Origin: Sinorhizobium shofinae
GTDB lineage: Bacteria > Pseudomonadota > Alphaproteobacteria > Rhizobiales > Rhizobiaceae
DNA: 50,967 nucleotides
Assembly: GCA_001704765.1 (NCBI GenBank)
Contig: MBFK01000168.1
Location: forward strand, 1 to 50,967
Reading direction: 5' to 3'
The notes beneath the pieces were generated by a model, which ran no database searches, was not told where the DNA came from, and worked only from the letters and a program-made list of their open reading frames with translations. Below, piece by piece: positions 17,141-26,486 of the stretch (position 1 is the first letter of the stretch; each line of letters opens with the position of its first letter). A program made the translations under genes and the position numbers.

Positions 17141-17340
17141 CCCCGGTCGCCTTAAAGCCACATCAAACGGTAGATCGCCAACCGGACATCAGGACGGTTC
17201 TCCGTCGTCTTTTCGCTGGAGTGAGCCGAAATGGGCGGCGGTGTTCGACTGCCGGCAACGACAACCGGCCGAACTGCTCGGGACCCTTAAATTGAGCATT
17301 AGTGCGTCGCCGCTATCACAATCGGCTGAACTGAGGCGGG

Positions 17341-17970
17341 TTACTTGTTGGTCGCCAGTGCGGCGGTGGCGCCAAGTCCGATGAATGAGGTACCAGAAAA
17401 CCAGCGCAGGAGGCGCTGAAAGCGCCGACTGCGGCGGAGGAAATCGCCGGCGGCCCCAGCCGCAAGCGCGAATACCGAATCGCTCATGATGCCTAGCACC
17501 ATAAAGGTGAGGCCGAGAATTAGAATCTGCCAGTGCAGCGCACCTCGCATCGGGTCGACGAACTGGGGCAGGAAGGCAAGGAAGAAGATCGCCGTTTTCG
17601 GATTGAAGAGGTTCACCACGAAGCCATCTCGGAAGGCGCGGTGCAGCGGCTCTGCAGGCACCACGGGCAGTTCGGGATTAACGTCCTTGGCCATGAAGGT
17701 GCGGATGCCCATCCAGATCAGATAGGCGGCGCCGAGATATTTCACGATCGCGAAGGCGAGCGCCGACGAGACGATGAGGGCTGAGAGCCCGACTGCCGCC
17801 GCGGCGATGTGGACGATGGTTCCGAGATGGATCCCGACCACTGAGACTAGGCCCGCTGTCCGCCCCTGCTGAATCGAACGCGCGACTATGAAGAGCACGG
17901 CAGGGCCGGGCGTCAACAGCAACACCAACGACGCCACGACGAACAATCCCCACAAGGTCAGATCAGGCAT
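17341..17970 (-). CDS. LysE/RhtB-family amino acid exporter
   Basis: 209 residues with about six membrane segments. Hallmarks: the N-terminal LLTPGPAVLFIVARSIQQGR, and later FRDGFVVNLFNPKTAIFFLAFLPQFV, which is the RhtB/LysE signature. These inner-membrane proteins export amino acids or homoserine lactones using the proton gradient. The ATG at 17968-17970 (MPDLTLWG) is preferred; the frame remains open 22 codons upstream. It stands alone between relics. Confidence 0.92.
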   Translation of the reverse strand: MPDLTLWGLFVVASLVLLLTPGPAVLFIVARSIQQGRTAGLVSVVGIHLGTIVHIAAAAVGLSALIVSSALAFAIVKYLGAAYLIWMGIRTFMAKDVNPELPVVPAEPLHRAFRDGFVVNLFNPKTAIFFLAFLPQFVDPMRGALHWQILILGLTFMVLGIMSDSVFALAAGAAGDFLRRSRRFQRLLRWFSGTSFIGLGATAALATNK

Positions 17971-18725
17971 TGCTTTCCCCCCTTGCTGTGCGCCAGTGAT
18001 AGAAGCCACATCATGACGGCGAAGACAAGAGAGCACACCTTGTGCTCATGCTTATCGCCGTCTGCCCCTCGGCTCCGCTAGGACCATCATTGGAGCAATG
18101 GATTAATGAACTCGGTTTACTGCAAACGGATGATCCAGGAGTCGATAAGCCGGCGCCGAACTTGAAGAACAGATCAGTACCAGTATTCGGAAAGCCGCGG
18201 CAGACGGAAACTTTCGCGCTCGAAACTCGCACCGCTGCTTGGTCTCAGCGAACAGGTTTACGTCCGCTACAAAAACGTTTCCGGTCTCACCTTGGGTCGA
18301 TTCATTGCTGACATCGAGTAACGTGCCTCGCCTGGACCAATGATGGAAAATGATGTACCCAGAAAAGAATGGGCGCGCGACTGCATCGGCGACGCTGGCG
18401 TCGAAGCGCCGACGATAGCGGAGCGCCGCATAGCCTCCCTGTGAATGTCCACAGAAAATGCGCTCCGGCTTGAACTATGTTTATGCTGATGATCTTTCTT
18501 TCCAAGAGTAATAATAGATAAAATACCAAAATACAGTAACGAAGTCATGGGATACTCTTGATGCATTGCAAATCTGTCGAATGGAGTGAGCAGAATTCGC
18601 GGCAAGAAAGAGTTCAGCGGTCGAAACTATCCGGAACTTGGGTCCGTTGGTTATCGCCGCGTTGTGAACATTCTCGCTTGCGGAACGTTTTCTCGTTGCC
18701 TCAGATGGACAACGGAGGAACTGCG
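17971..18725. other. 755-base gap with one HTH relic
   Basis: The only recognisable content is the HTH-protein relic at 18152-18321. From 18322 to 18725 I find no family resemblance; the composition turns AT-richer around 18470-18560 (for example GTAATAATAGATAAAATACC), unlike flanking genes, which suggests foreign or promoter DNA. Confidence 0.5.
18152..18321 (+). pseudogene. Relic of a small HTH (Xre-like) regulator
   Basis: Two frames together give a short HTH protein: GAELEEQISTSIRKAADG in one frame, then after a one-base shift near 18200, KLSRSKLAPLLGLSEQVYVRY followed by LTLGRFIADIE and TAA. The second piece (L-x-RS-x-LAPLLGLSEQVY-RY) resembles the recognition helices of short Xre-like regulators. 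No start with RBS is visible. The assignment is a pattern judgement. Confidence 0.35.
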
Positions 18726-18818
18726 ATGAGTGCTGACCAGCGTACCATCATGTCAATCGCGCTTACTGCGGCGATTGCTCTTTTCGTAGCATTTATGATT
18801 GGAATATTGCTCGCTTGA
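18726..18818 (+). CDS. Small single-span membrane protein, 30 residues
   Basis: ATG 18726 follows ACGGAGGAACT, an excellent Shine-Dalgarno at good distance. The product is MSADQRTIMS plus a hydrophobic span (IALTAAIALFVAFMIGILLA) that ends at the stop. That composition (short polar head, one membrane helix, no tail) is typical of real bacterial membrane microproteins rather than chance frames. No homologue is recognised. A longer frame begins at 18558 but lacks an RBS. Confidence 0.55.
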   Translation: MSADQRTIMSIALTAAIALFVAFMIGILLA

Positions 18819-18856
18819 CGTCCCCACTGTCTAGACAGAGCTGGGAAACCGCATGC

Positions 18857-19084
18857 CTAGCCCAAGGCACGTGCGCCTGATCGAAATAGCTCAATCCACT
18901 TTAACTCACTGAGAGGGAAGAAAAGGCCCTGCCCTCTCTCCCCATAATCGAGGCCGGCCGTATCGACGATGTAGAAATGGTGACAATCACCTCGCGTGAT
19001 CCGGGCGCGCCCCCGGTCGAATATGCCGAGCAATCGGGTGGGCTGTTCCGCGACATGACGATCCGTCAGCTTTCGGCTATACAC
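18857..19084 (-). CDS. Hypothetical protein, doubtful
   Basis: A 75-codon frame that begins within the end of the LacI gene (8-base overlap) and could be translated by coupling. The product is soluble and unrecognised (IFDRGRARITRGDCHHFYIV, LDYGERGQGLFFPL). Codon use is reasonable, but there is no family evidence. It may be the tail of a decayed gene. Confidence 0.2.
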   Translation of the reverse strand: MYSRKLTDRHVAEQPTRLLGIFDRGRARITRGDCHHFYIVDTAGLDYGERGQGLFFPLSELKWIELFRSGARALG

Positions 19085-20114
19085 TCTCCGGAGTGATGAT
19101 TTCGAACGGAACTACGCGTTGTAGAATTGTCGTGCTATTGCGATGTTCCAACGAGGCGATCATTGTCGCGATCAATTCGTCCGAGATCTGGTCAAGAGGA
19201 TGGCAGAGAGCGGCCGTGATCAGGCCTTCGGTTAATCCTTTGCGGGTTTCCGGGCCAATATCACGACAAACAATCCTAACCTTGTTTCGCTTTTCCTCCG
19301 GAGCTTCACGAAGGGCTCTCAGAACGCCCGAGATGCCGCCCCCCGCAATATAGATACCTCTGAGATCGTCGAGTCCTGAGAGCAACTCGGTCACTATCCG
19401 GTAGGCTTCTTGCGGTTCCTCGTGGGTCGGGCGGCTATCGTCCACCCGAAGATGAGGCGCGTGCTCTCGCATATAGGAGCGGAAGCTTGCGTCCGAAATG
19501 TCCTGACACTGATAGCGGTGATTGCCTATGAACACCGCAACCCGACCGGGGCTACAGGTCGTCTGCGCAAGAAACCACGCTGCGGTCCGGCCAAGCTTCC
19601 AGTTGTCGGTTCCGACGTAGCCGGCCCGATCCGGCGCGGATTGGTCGGTGATATAGGCAATCACGGGTTTGCCGCGTTTCCTGAGGGACTGGATCGTCTG
19701 GCTTATCAGAGGGTGGTCGCCGGCGATGACGGCAACCGCGTCGCACCGCCTGCCAAGCACTTCTAGGCGATCTGCGATATTCTGGGGTTCGAGAAGATCG
19801 ACGAAATCCACCAAGGGCTCGATTTTCTCATGGTGCCTTCTCGCGGCCGCCTCAATGATCTTCGCGCCGAACAGCCGATACAGCTCGCGAGTCGACTGCT
19901 GGAGGAGAAAACCAAAACGATAGCTCGGAAGGGCGCGCCTCTTACGGTCCTCGATCACGCCGAGTCCGTAAAATCCGATCTCTTCCGCAGCGTTCTGCAC
20001 TCTCTCGATTGTATCCGCGCGGACTGAGCCCGATCCGCCGAGGATCCGGTTAACCGTCGAAATGCTGACGCCGGACGCGTCGGCGAGATCGGCAATGGTC
20101 GGTCGCTTCTTCAT
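19077..20114 (-). CDS. LacI-family transcriptional regulator
   Basis: 345 residues from ATG 20112-20114 (MKKRPTIADLADASGVSIST). HTH at about 6-25 followed by VNRILGGSGSVRADTIERV, then a full sensor domain of the sugar-binding-protein type. It is divergent from the FrcBCA-like importer operon that begins at 20282, with only 167 bases between the two starts, so it most likely controls that operon and itself. It belongs to the same TVNRIL/TVDRVL subgroup as the broken regulator at 10142. Ligand unknown, probably the imported sugar or cyclitol. Confidence 0.92.
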   Translation of the reverse strand: MKKRPTIADLADASGVSISTVNRILGGSGSVRADTIERVQNAAEEIGFYGLGVIEDRKRRALPSYRFGFLLQQSTRELYRLFGAKIIEAAARRHHEKIEPLVDFVDLLEPQNIADRLEVLGRRCDAVAVIAGDHPLISQTIQSLRKRGKPVIAYITDQSAPDRAGYVGTDNWKLGRTAAWFLAQTTCSPGRVAVFIGNHRYQCQDISDASFRSYMREHAPHLRVDDSRPTHEEPQEAYRIVTELLSGLDDLRGIYIAGGGISGVLRALREAPEEKRNKVRIVCRDIGPETRKGLTEGLITAALCHPLDQISDELIATMIASLEHRNSTTILQRVVPFEIITPESV

Positions 20115-20138
20115 GATATAATTCACACCAAAATCGAA

Positions 20139-20217
20139 TGGAATTAAATGATACAAAAATTTCCAAAAAGTGCAACTAGTATTCCAACATTGTGAGCCGT
20201 TTGGTACAAACATTCCA
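20139..20217. promoter_or_regulatory. Candidate operator region with TGGAAT/ATTCCA half-sites
   Basis: The divergent intergenic region carries TGGAAT at 20139-20144 and ATTCCA at 20181-20186 and 20212-20217, that is, one half-site facing two inverted copies. The region is AT-rich and close to the LacI start. These are the best candidates for LacI binding; the pattern is weaker than O1/O2 at 16750. Confidence 0.4.
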
Positions 20218-20281
20218 GCGATTTCGAGAGACGTCTTTGAGGAGACGTTGTCGCGATCGCAAGCTCTAGGGAGGAAATCAG

Positions 20282-21256
20282 ATGAATTTTGCAAAGCATT
20301 CCCTGCGCGGGCTGCTGACAGGTGCTGTTTTTGTCATCGGCGCATCGTCGGTCATGGCCGCGAATCTTGCCGTAGTCGGCGGCAAGACCGACGATGAGTT
20401 CTGGAATCGTATCAAGAAAGGCGTTGATGACGCCCGCTTCGTCGTCCAGCAGAACGGTGGCTCGGTGAACTACCTTCAGCTACAGACCTACGACAACCTC
20501 GGGCCAGATGCGGCGCAGCTCGTGCGGACTGCCATCAGCCAGGGCGTGGACGGCATTGTTGTGCCGAACTGGGTGCCGGAAGCCGAAGACGAGGCGATCA
20601 AGGCCGCCATTGATGCGGGCATAAAGGTCATTCTGATGAATGCCGGCAACCTCGAAAAGGCCCGCGAGCTCGGCGCGATCAACTATGTCGGCTCGGATGA
20701 ATACGTGGCTGGCAAGGCAGGAGGCGAATATTTCATCGCGAAAGGCGCCAAGAATGTCATCTGTGTCAACACCGTCCCAGGTGCTGCCAATCTGGAAGCT
20801 CGCTGCAAGGGCGTGATCGAAGGCGTGACGGCAGGCGGCGGCACGGCCAAGCAGTTGCCCCTACCGGCAACGAGCTTCGGCGACCAGACCGCTATCGCCG
20901 AAGCGATAAAGGCGACGCTCCTGCAGGAAGACGCGATCGACGGCGTCATCAACGTCAGCGCGACCGATGCCGATGCAGGTGCGAGCGGGATCATGCAGGC
21001 CGGCAAAGCCGGAAAAGTGGTGCATGGCACCTTTGACCTGAACGCCTCGGGGCTGACGCGTATCAAGGATGGCTCACAGACCTTCGCGATCGACCAGCAA
21101 CCCTATCTTCAGTCGCTGCTCGGTGTGACGCTTCTCGCCTCGCATATCGATTTCGGCACCAACCTGCCGACCGCGCCGGTTCTGACCGGCCCGGGCATCG
21201 TGGATGCGTCGAATATCGAGGCCACGCTTGCCGGCGTTGAAAAAGGCGCTCGCTGA
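20282..21256 (+). CDS. Sugar ABC transporter substrate-binding protein (CUT2/FrcB-like)
   Basis: 324 residues: signal peptide (about 1-26, ending VMAAN), then a type I periplasmic-binding fold (LAVVGGKTDDEFWNRIKKGV, GVDGIVVPNWVP, TSFGDQTAIAEAIKATL, FAIDQQPYLQSLLGV). RBS GGGAGGAA. First gene of an importer operon with a permease and a single-domain ATPase, an arrangement like FrcBCA. The operon continues into isomerases and dehydrogenases, so the ligand is likely a sugar or cyclitol degraded by them. Confidence 0.93.
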   Translation: MNFAKHSLRGLLTGAVFVIGASSVMAANLAVVGGKTDDEFWNRIKKGVDDARFVVQQNGGSVNYLQLQTYDNLGPDAAQLVRTAISQGVDGIVVPNWVPEAEDEAIKAAIDAGIKVILMNAGNLEKARELGAINYVGSDEYVAGKAGGEYFIAKGAKNVICVNTVPGAANLEARCKGVIEGVTAGGGTAKQLPLPATSFGDQTAIAEAIKATLLQEDAIDGVINVSATDADAGASGIMQAGKAGKVVHGTFDLNASGLTRIKDGSQTFAIDQQPYLQSLLGVTLLASHIDFGTNLPTAPVLTGPGIVDASNIEATLAGVEKGAR

Positions 21257-21362
21257 TTGAACTCAACCGGCTGCCCGCCTGCAGAGCAATTTGCGGGTCG
21301 AGGCGATCGAGTGTGCGGGCCGATGCGCCCGCACACTGAAGCCCAAATTTGGGGTACTGCAA

Positions 21363-22361
21363 ATGAACAACCTTTCTTTTGGCAACCTCTTGCGCCGCCC
21401 CGAGGCGGGCGCGTTCCTAGGCCTTGCTGGCGTACTCGTCTTCTTTGTCGCCTTCGGGAGCACCAAGTTTCTGGAGACCGCAGGTGCGGCAAGCTGGCTC
21501 AACGTTGCTGCCAACCTCGGCATCGTGGCTCTGCCGATCGGACTTCTGATGATCGCAGGTGAGCTCGACATTTCCATCGGCGCGATGATTCCCGCTGGAT
21601 CCATGACGGTCGCGGTCCTTTCGGGGCACTACGATCTACCGATCTGGATCGGCATTCTCGGAGCGCTTTCAGTGGGCCTCTGCATTGGACTGATCAACGG
21701 CATTCTCGTGGTGCGCACGGCCGTCCCGTCGCTGATCGTCACGCTTGGCACGCTGTTCGCGGTGCAAGGCCTTATGCTTGGCGCCTCGGTCCTCGTGACC
21801 GGCACAACCAGCGTGGCGCTCACCGCCGCCCCCTGGGCCAAGTTCTTCTTCGGTCAGTTCCTCGGCGGCTCGTTCCAGGTGATCATCCTGTGGTGGATTG
21901 CCATCACGGCGCTGTTTATCTTCTTCATTCACTACTCGCCCTACGGAAACTGGATCTTTGCCATGGGCGGCGACAAAGTTAGCGCCCGCAACGCCGGCAT
22001 TCCGACGAACCGCCTGACGATCATCCTCTTTGTCCTTTCCGCCACCAGCGCCTCTTTCGTGGGCATGTGTCAGGCCATTCTGTTCAACTCCGCGCAGGTC
22101 TCGGGCGGCATGACCTTCATTTTCAACTCGATCATTTCGGTTGTGGTCGGCGGTGTGCTGCTGACGGGAGGTTTTGGCTCGATCATCGGAATCTTCTTTG
22201 GCACGATTACCTTCGCCGTGGTGAACCAGGGCATCTACTTCACTACATTTGATCGCAACTGGTCGAGCCTCATCATCGGCGTCATGCTGCTCCTCGCGGT
22301 GCTCATGAACAACACGTTCCGTCAGATGGCGTTGAGCTACGCGCCCAAGAAAAAGAAGTGA
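21363..22361 (+). CDS. Sugar ABC transporter permease (CUT2/FrcC-like)
   Basis: 332 residues from ATG 21363, with about ten hydrophobic segments and the CUT2 features LMIAGELDISIGAMI and RNAGIPTNRLTIILF, GGVLLTGGFGSIIG. A longer open frame begins at 21291 but lacks homology before MNNLSFGNLL. The protein ends in a basic tail (APKKKK). It forms the homodimeric membrane channel of the importer with the binding protein at 20282 and the ATPase at 22372. Confidence 0.93.
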   Translation: MNNLSFGNLLRRPEAGAFLGLAGVLVFFVAFGSTKFLETAGAASWLNVAANLGIVALPIGLLMIAGELDISIGAMIPAGSMTVAVLSGHYDLPIWIGILGALSVGLCIGLINGILVVRTAVPSLIVTLGTLFAVQGLMLGASVLVTGTTSVALTAAPWAKFFFGQFLGGSFQVIILWWIAITALFIFFIHYSPYGNWIFAMGGDKVSARNAGIPTNRLTIILFVLSATSASFVGMCQAILFNSAQVSGGMTFIFNSIISVVVGGVLLTGGFGSIIGIFFGTITFAVVNQGIYFTTFDRNWSSLIIGVMLLLAVLMNNTFRQMALSYAPKKKK

Positions 22362-22371
22362 GGGCCGTGAT

Positions 22372-23184
22372 ATGGCGACACCTATTCTCGAGCTTGAAAA
22401 CGTCAACAAGTCTTTCGGCCCAATCGACGTGCTCCACGACATCACGCTTAATGTCCATCCGGGTGAGGTGCTCTGCCTTCTGGGGGACAACGGGGCGGGG
22501 AAGTCCACTCTCATCAAAGTCTTCGCAGGTGTTCACAAGCCGACATCCGGCACGGTCAGATTCGAAGGCGAGCCAGTGGTGTTCAACAACCCGCGCGAGG
22601 CTGCTGATCTCGGCATAGCCACCGTGCACCAATTCGGCGGCACCTTCCCGCTCATGAGTATCGGCCGCTCCTTCTTCGTCGGTCGCGAACCGACGAAAGG
22701 CTTCGGTCCGTTCAAGATCTATGACCGCAAGACCGCCAATTCGATCGCTGTGAAGGCCGTGCGCGAGTTCGGCATCACCCGGATCGACGATGGCGACCGG
22801 CTGATCGGGGGCTTGTCGGGCGGGGAACGCCAATCGCTCGCAATCGCCCGTGCGGTCCACTTCGGCGCTCGCGTGCTGATCCTCGACGAGCCCACCGCCG
22901 CGCTCGGGGTCAAGGAAGCGGCCCACGTTCTGCGAATCGTGCTCGAAGCGCGCCGCCGCGGTCTCGCGGTGATCTTCATCACCCACAACGTTATTCATGC
23001 AATGACTGTGGGCGATCATTTTGCGGTGCTGATCAAGGGCGCAAAGGCAGCCGATTTCCGCAAAGGCGAGAAGTCGCGCGAGGAGATTACCGACCTCATG
23101 GCGGGTGGCGAGGCTATGGCCGAGCTCGAAGCAGAGATCGAATCCTATTCCACAGCCCATAGCGGACATCCGCCACAGGTCTGA
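22372..23184 (+). CDS. Sugar ABC transporter ATP-binding protein, single-domain (FrcA-like)
   Basis: 270 residues with Walker A GDNGAGKS (38-45), signature LSGGERQ (148-154), Walker B VLILDE (168-173) and switch His in FITHN. Most CUT2 importers use an ATPase of about 500 residues with two fused domains; this one has a single domain, as in rhizobial FrcA. Ten bases after the permease stop. Followed by a hairpin at 23216-23236 before the catabolic genes, which may set relative expression. Confidence 0.93.
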   Translation: MATPILELENVNKSFGPIDVLHDITLNVHPGEVLCLLGDNGAGKSTLIKVFAGVHKPTSGTVRFEGEPVVFNNPREAADLGIATVHQFGGTFPLMSIGRSFFVGREPTKGFGPFKIYDRKTANSIAVKAVREFGITRIDDGDRLIGGLSGGERQSLAIARAVHFGARVLILDEPTAALGVKEAAHVLRIVLEARRRGLAVIFITHNVIHAMTVGDHFAVLIKGAKAADFRKGEKSREEITDLMAGGEAMAELEAEIESYSTAHSGHPPQV

Positions 23185-23215
23185 CCTGTCTACGACGACG
23201 ACCTAATCGCAGTGA

Positions 23216-23236
23216 CCCACCCGCGTCGCGGGTGGG
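23216..23236 (+). terminator. Intercistronic hairpin between importer and catabolic genes
   Basis: A perfect 9-bp GC-rich stem (CCCACCCGC / GCGGGTGGG) with a 3-base loop and no T-run. Located 31 bases after the ATPase stop and 36 bases before the next gene; more likely a processing or stabilising element than a full stop. Confidence 0.5.
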
Positions 23237-23271
23237 GGTGGTCAACGCAACCAATTACCGGGTGATCAGCC

Positions 23272-24177
23272 ATGAAAATCGCACTCGACCCCTTTATGCA
23301 TCGCCATCTCTCGCTTGAGAAGCTGCCCTCAAAAGTGGCGGAACTCGGCTACGAGTGGATCGAACTTAGCCCGCGGGCGGACTTTCTGGAATGGTTCAAG
23401 GCGCCGCGCGTCTTTCCTGGTCGGGTGAAGTCGTTCAAGAAGGCGCTTTCGGACGCCAATGTCGGCATAGCTTCGCTGCTGCCAATGTATCGGTGGGCCT
23501 CCAATGACGAGACCGAGCGACAGGCCGCGGTGAAACATTGGAAGCGGGCCATCGAGATCTGCGTTGAACTGGGCGTGGACACGATGAACTCAGAGTTCGG
23601 TCGAGGCCCACACCCCGACAAAGGCTCGTGCTACTGCTGCCACACCGGCTCCATGATCGAGGCCTGCGAGGACGCCTGGTGGCGATCGATGGAAGAGCTC
23701 GTGCCGGTCTTCGAGCGCGAGGGCCTTATGCTTCATGTCGAGCCCCATCCGGAAGATTGGTGCGAGACGCTGCAGCCCGCACTCGACATCATCCGCACTG
23801 TAAACTCGAAGAACGTCAAGTTCCTCTACTGCGCGCCGCATACGTTCTACTTCGGTGACGACACCAAGGCGATGCTGCGCGAGGCAGCAGATGTGCTCGC
23901 ACACGTTCATGTGGGTGACACGTTCAATCACAAGGCGTCTTCAGGATTGCGGTACATTCTCAACCCCCCCGGTACGCAGGCGCGCGTGCATCAGCATCTC
24001 AACATCGGTCAGGGGGAGGTTCCCTGGGACGATTTCTTCAGCACCTTGGCTGAAGTGGGCTTCGACGGCATCATGACGGCCTGTGTCTTCGCCTGGGAAG
24101 ACAAGGCGGATCATTCCGGCACTTTCATGCGTACCGAAATGCAGCGCTACATCGACAAATACTGGGGAGCGAAATGA
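23272..24177 (+). CDS. Sugar phosphate isomerase/epimerase (TIM barrel)
   Basis: 301-residue xylose-isomerase-like TIM-barrel protein. Likely metal ligands lie in [37 protein letters not shown] and the [17 protein letters not shown] segment. It has an unusual Cys-rich stretch ([11 protein letters not shown], about 120-130) that is not part of the standard barrel. Its TGA overlaps the ATG of the next dehydrogenase (ATGA). It belongs to a different branch from the paralogous pair at 14571 and 26487. Likely acts on a keto-sugar or ketocyclitol. Confidence 0.9.
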   Translation: MKIALDPFMHRHLSLEKLPSKVAELGYEWIELSPRADFLEWFKAPRVFPGRVKSFKKALSDANVGIASLLPMYRWASNDETERQAAVKHWKRAIEICVELGVDTMNSEFGRGPHPDKGSCYCCHTGSMIEACEDAWWRSMEELVPVFEREGLMLHVEPHPEDWCETLQPALDIIRTVNSKNVKFLYCAPHTFYFGDDTKAMLREAADVLAHVHVGDTFNHKASSGLRYILNPPGTQARVHQHLNIGQGEVPWDDFFSTLAEVGFDGIMTACVFAWEDKADHSGTFMRTEMQRYIDKYWGAK

Positions 24178-25199
24178 CCCTTAAAGTCGGTGTCATCGGC
24201 ACGGGCATGATCGGTCAGGAACACATTCGCCGCCTGACCCAGGTGCTCTCTGCCGCCGAAGTCGTTGCGGTGAGCGATATCGACGGTGCTCGCGCTGCCG
24301 CGGTCGGGCCGGAGGGAGCCAAGGTCTTTGCTACGGCGGGCGATCTGATCCGGTCTAATACGGTCGAGGCGGTGGTCATCTGCTCCTGGGGCCCCGCCCA
24401 TGAAGAGCAGTTGCTCGACTGCATCGCCGCCGGCAAGCCTGTCTTCTGCGAAAAGCCGCTGGTCACGACGGCGGCCGCAGCACTTAGGGTGATGGAGGCC
24501 GAGGTGGCGTTTGGTCGACGCCTGGTACAGGTGGGCTTCATGCGCCGCTTCGATGCCGACTACCGCCGCCTCAAGGCGACACTTGACGCCGCCGTACTCG
24601 GCGCGCCGCTCATGTTCCATTCGACCCACCGCAATGCGGCCGTTCCCGAGGAGCTCTTCTATACCTCGGACATGCCGCTCAACGACACGCTCGTCCATGA
24701 CGCCGACATTTCGCGCTGGCTTCTGAACGACGAAGTGACGGGGGTCGAAGTCCGCGTGCCTCGCCGCTCGCGCCGTGGCAACGATCTGCGCGACCCGGTG
24801 ATGGTGCTTCTGCACATGGGCTCCGGTGCGCTGGTCGATGTCGAGATCTCGGTGAATATCGCCTACGGCTACGACATCCGCGGCGAAGTGAGCTGCGAGG
24901 AGGGCACGGCGAGCCTGCCGCTCCGTCCGGCGACCCTGATACGCGACATCCATGGCGTGCGCCAGTTGGTACCCGCGGATTGGCGCGAGCGTTTCATCGA
25001 GGCCTATGACCAGGAGTTCCGCGAGTGGATAGCCGCGGCCGGGCAGGGGACGGCGACCGGCCCCTCCACCTGGGACGGCTATGCCGCAACGCTTGTGGCC
25101 GATGCGGCGCTGCGTGCGGTGGAAAGTGGTGCACTCGAGCCGGTGCGCATGTGCCAGCGTCCTTCGCTCTACGGCACGACATTGGAGGCCGCCCGGTAA
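24174..25199 (+). CDS. Gfo/Idh/MocA oxidoreductase, inositol 2-dehydrogenase-like
   Basis: 341 residues. NAD-binding GTGMIG (9-14), EKP at 93-95, and [10 protein letters not shown] (His175, Asp178), the pattern that supplies the catalytic HxxD-type residues in myo-inositol dehydrogenases. It is preceded by the isomerase with a four-base overlap and followed by a second Gfo/Idh/MocA protein, so the pathway may oxidise two positions or act on two substrates. Inositol-type specificity is an inference from this motif and the iolC fragment downstream. Confidence 0.9.
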   Translation: MTLKVGVIGTGMIGQEHIRRLTQVLSAAEVVAVSDIDGARAAAVGPEGAKVFATAGDLIRSNTVEAVVICSWGPAHEEQLLDCIAAGKPVFCEKPLVTTAAAALRVMEAEVAFGRRLVQVGFMRRFDADYRRLKATLDAAVLGAPLMFHSTHRNAAVPEELFYTSDMPLNDTLVHDADISRWLLNDEVTGVEVRVPRRSRRGNDLRDPVMVLLHMGSGALVDVEISVNIAYGYDIRGEVSCEEGTASLPLRPATLIRDIHGVRQLVPADWRERFIEAYDQEFREWIAAAGQGTATGPSTWDGYAATLVADAALRAVESGALEPVRMCQRPSLYGTTLEAAR

Positions 25200-25258
25200 C
25201 GGATGTTTCTGGGCACTCCCGACGGTCAAAAAGACAACGTTCCTGAAAGGTTCAAACA

Positions 25259-26431
25259 ATGCTGAATGGAGAAAGACTTATCGAACGACCACTCCGCTGG
25301 GGCATGGTCGGCGGTGGCCGCACCGGTCAGGTGGGCTACAAGCATCGCACCGGGGCGCTGCGTGACGGCACCTATCGGCTGGTGTGCGGCGCCTTTGACC
25401 TCGACGCCGCGCGCGGCCGCGATTTCGGCGTGAATCTCGGCGTTGAGGCGGACCGCTGCTACGCTGACTACAAGGAACTGATCGCCAAGGAAACGGCACG
25501 TGAGGACGGGGTCGAAGTCGTCTCGATCGCCACGCCGAATTTCACCCATTACGAGATCACCAAGGCCTGCCTCGAGGCCGGGCTGCACGTGATCTGCGAA
25601 AAGCCGCTGTTTTTCACCGTGGCCGAATGCGAGGAGATCGAAAAGCTTGCCGAGGAAAAGGGCCTGATTGTCGGTGTGACCTACGGCTTCACCGGCCACC
25701 CGCTGGTTCACCAGATGGCCGCCATGGTAAAGAAAGGCATGCTCGGCGATATCCGCATCGTCGATATGCAATACACCCACGGCTTCAATGCGGGCGACGA
25801 CGACAGCGCACCGGAGGCCGTCAAGTGGCGTACCAATCCCAAGACCTCCGGTCCGACCTTCGTCCTGGGCGATATCGGCACGCATCTCTACTACCTGTCC
25901 GAGATCGTTCTGCCTCATATGAAGATCGAGAAGCTGCTCTGCGACCGCAAGGCGTTTATTCCGACCCGTGCGCCGCTTGAAGACCATGCCACGGTGCTCA
26001 TGCACTACGACAACGGGGCGCGGGGCCGTCTCTGGGTTTCGTCGGTCGACGCGGGGAACATGGGCAGCCAGCGCTACCGTTTCGTTGGCTCCAAGGCCTC
26101 CGTCGAATGGACCGACAGCCATCCCGATCAGTTGATCTACGAAGTGCAGGGCGAGCCGAATCGCACCCTCCATCACGGTATGTCCTATCTCGAGGAAGAA
26201 AGCCTCGCCATCGACCGCATGGGCGCGCTGCATACCGAAGGCCTCGGCGACAGCTGGTCGAACATCTACCTGTGGATCGCGCAAGCGATCGACGCGAAGA
26301 ACCGCGGCGACGAAGCCTTCCTGAAGACGCACCACTATCCGGGCATCAAGGCTGGCACCGAAGGTGTCCGCTGGCTGGAGAACTGCGTCAGCTCGGCTGA
26401 CGCGGGCTCGGTCTGGGTTAATTTCCAATAA
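25259..26431 (+). CDS. Gfo/Idh/MocA oxidoreductase
   Basis: 390 residues. NAD(P)-binding VGGGRTGQVG (17-26), EKP at 114-116 (HVICEKPLFFT), and FVLGDIGTHLYYLSEIVLP as the family His-containing helix. A separate branch from the previous dehydrogenase (longer, with the HGFNAGDDD insert). Followed after 14 bases by an intrinsic terminator at 26446. Probably a second oxidation or reduction step of the same sugar/cyclitol pathway. Confidence 0.92.
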   Translation: MLNGERLIERPLRWGMVGGGRTGQVGYKHRTGALRDGTYRLVCGAFDLDAARGRDFGVNLGVEADRCYADYKELIAKETAREDGVEVVSIATPNFTHYEITKACLEAGLHVICEKPLFFTVAECEEIEKLAEEKGLIVGVTYGFTGHPLVHQMAAMVKKGMLGDIRIVDMQYTHGFNAGDDDSAPEAVKWRTNPKTSGPTFVLGDIGTHLYYLSEIVLPHMKIEKLLCDRKAFIPTRAPLEDHATVLMHYDNGARGRLWVSSVDAGNMGSQRYRFVGSKASVEWTDSHPDQLIYEVQGEPNRTLHHGMSYLEEESLAIDRMGALHTEGLGDSWSNIYLWIAQAIDAKNRGDEAFLKTHHYPGIKAGTEGVRWLENCVSSADAGSVWVNFQ

Positions 26432-26445
26432 GTTCCTCCCCGCCT

Positions 26446-26473
26446 GGGGCGCTTTCGGGCGCCCCCTTTTTTT
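26446..26473 (+). terminator. Rho-independent terminator
   Basis: GGGGCGC and GCGCCCC (26446-26452, 26459-26465) form a 7-bp stem with a 6-base loop, followed by C and seven T residues. It lies between the second dehydrogenase and the isomerase at 26487, so the latter gene is transcribed by read-through or its own start. Confidence 0.8.
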
Positions 26474-26486
26474 GGACAGAGACAAC

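Noticed and set aside
18343..18441. Short frame of 32 codons (MENDVPRKEW...) after the HTH relic
   Set aside because: No ribosome-binding site, no hydrophobic or conserved pattern; likely chance.
21669..23169. Long minus-strand frames opposite the permease and ATPase genes
   Set aside because: Composition mirrors the coding strand (Asp/His/Arg-rich) and no start with ribosome-binding site or family motif is seen.
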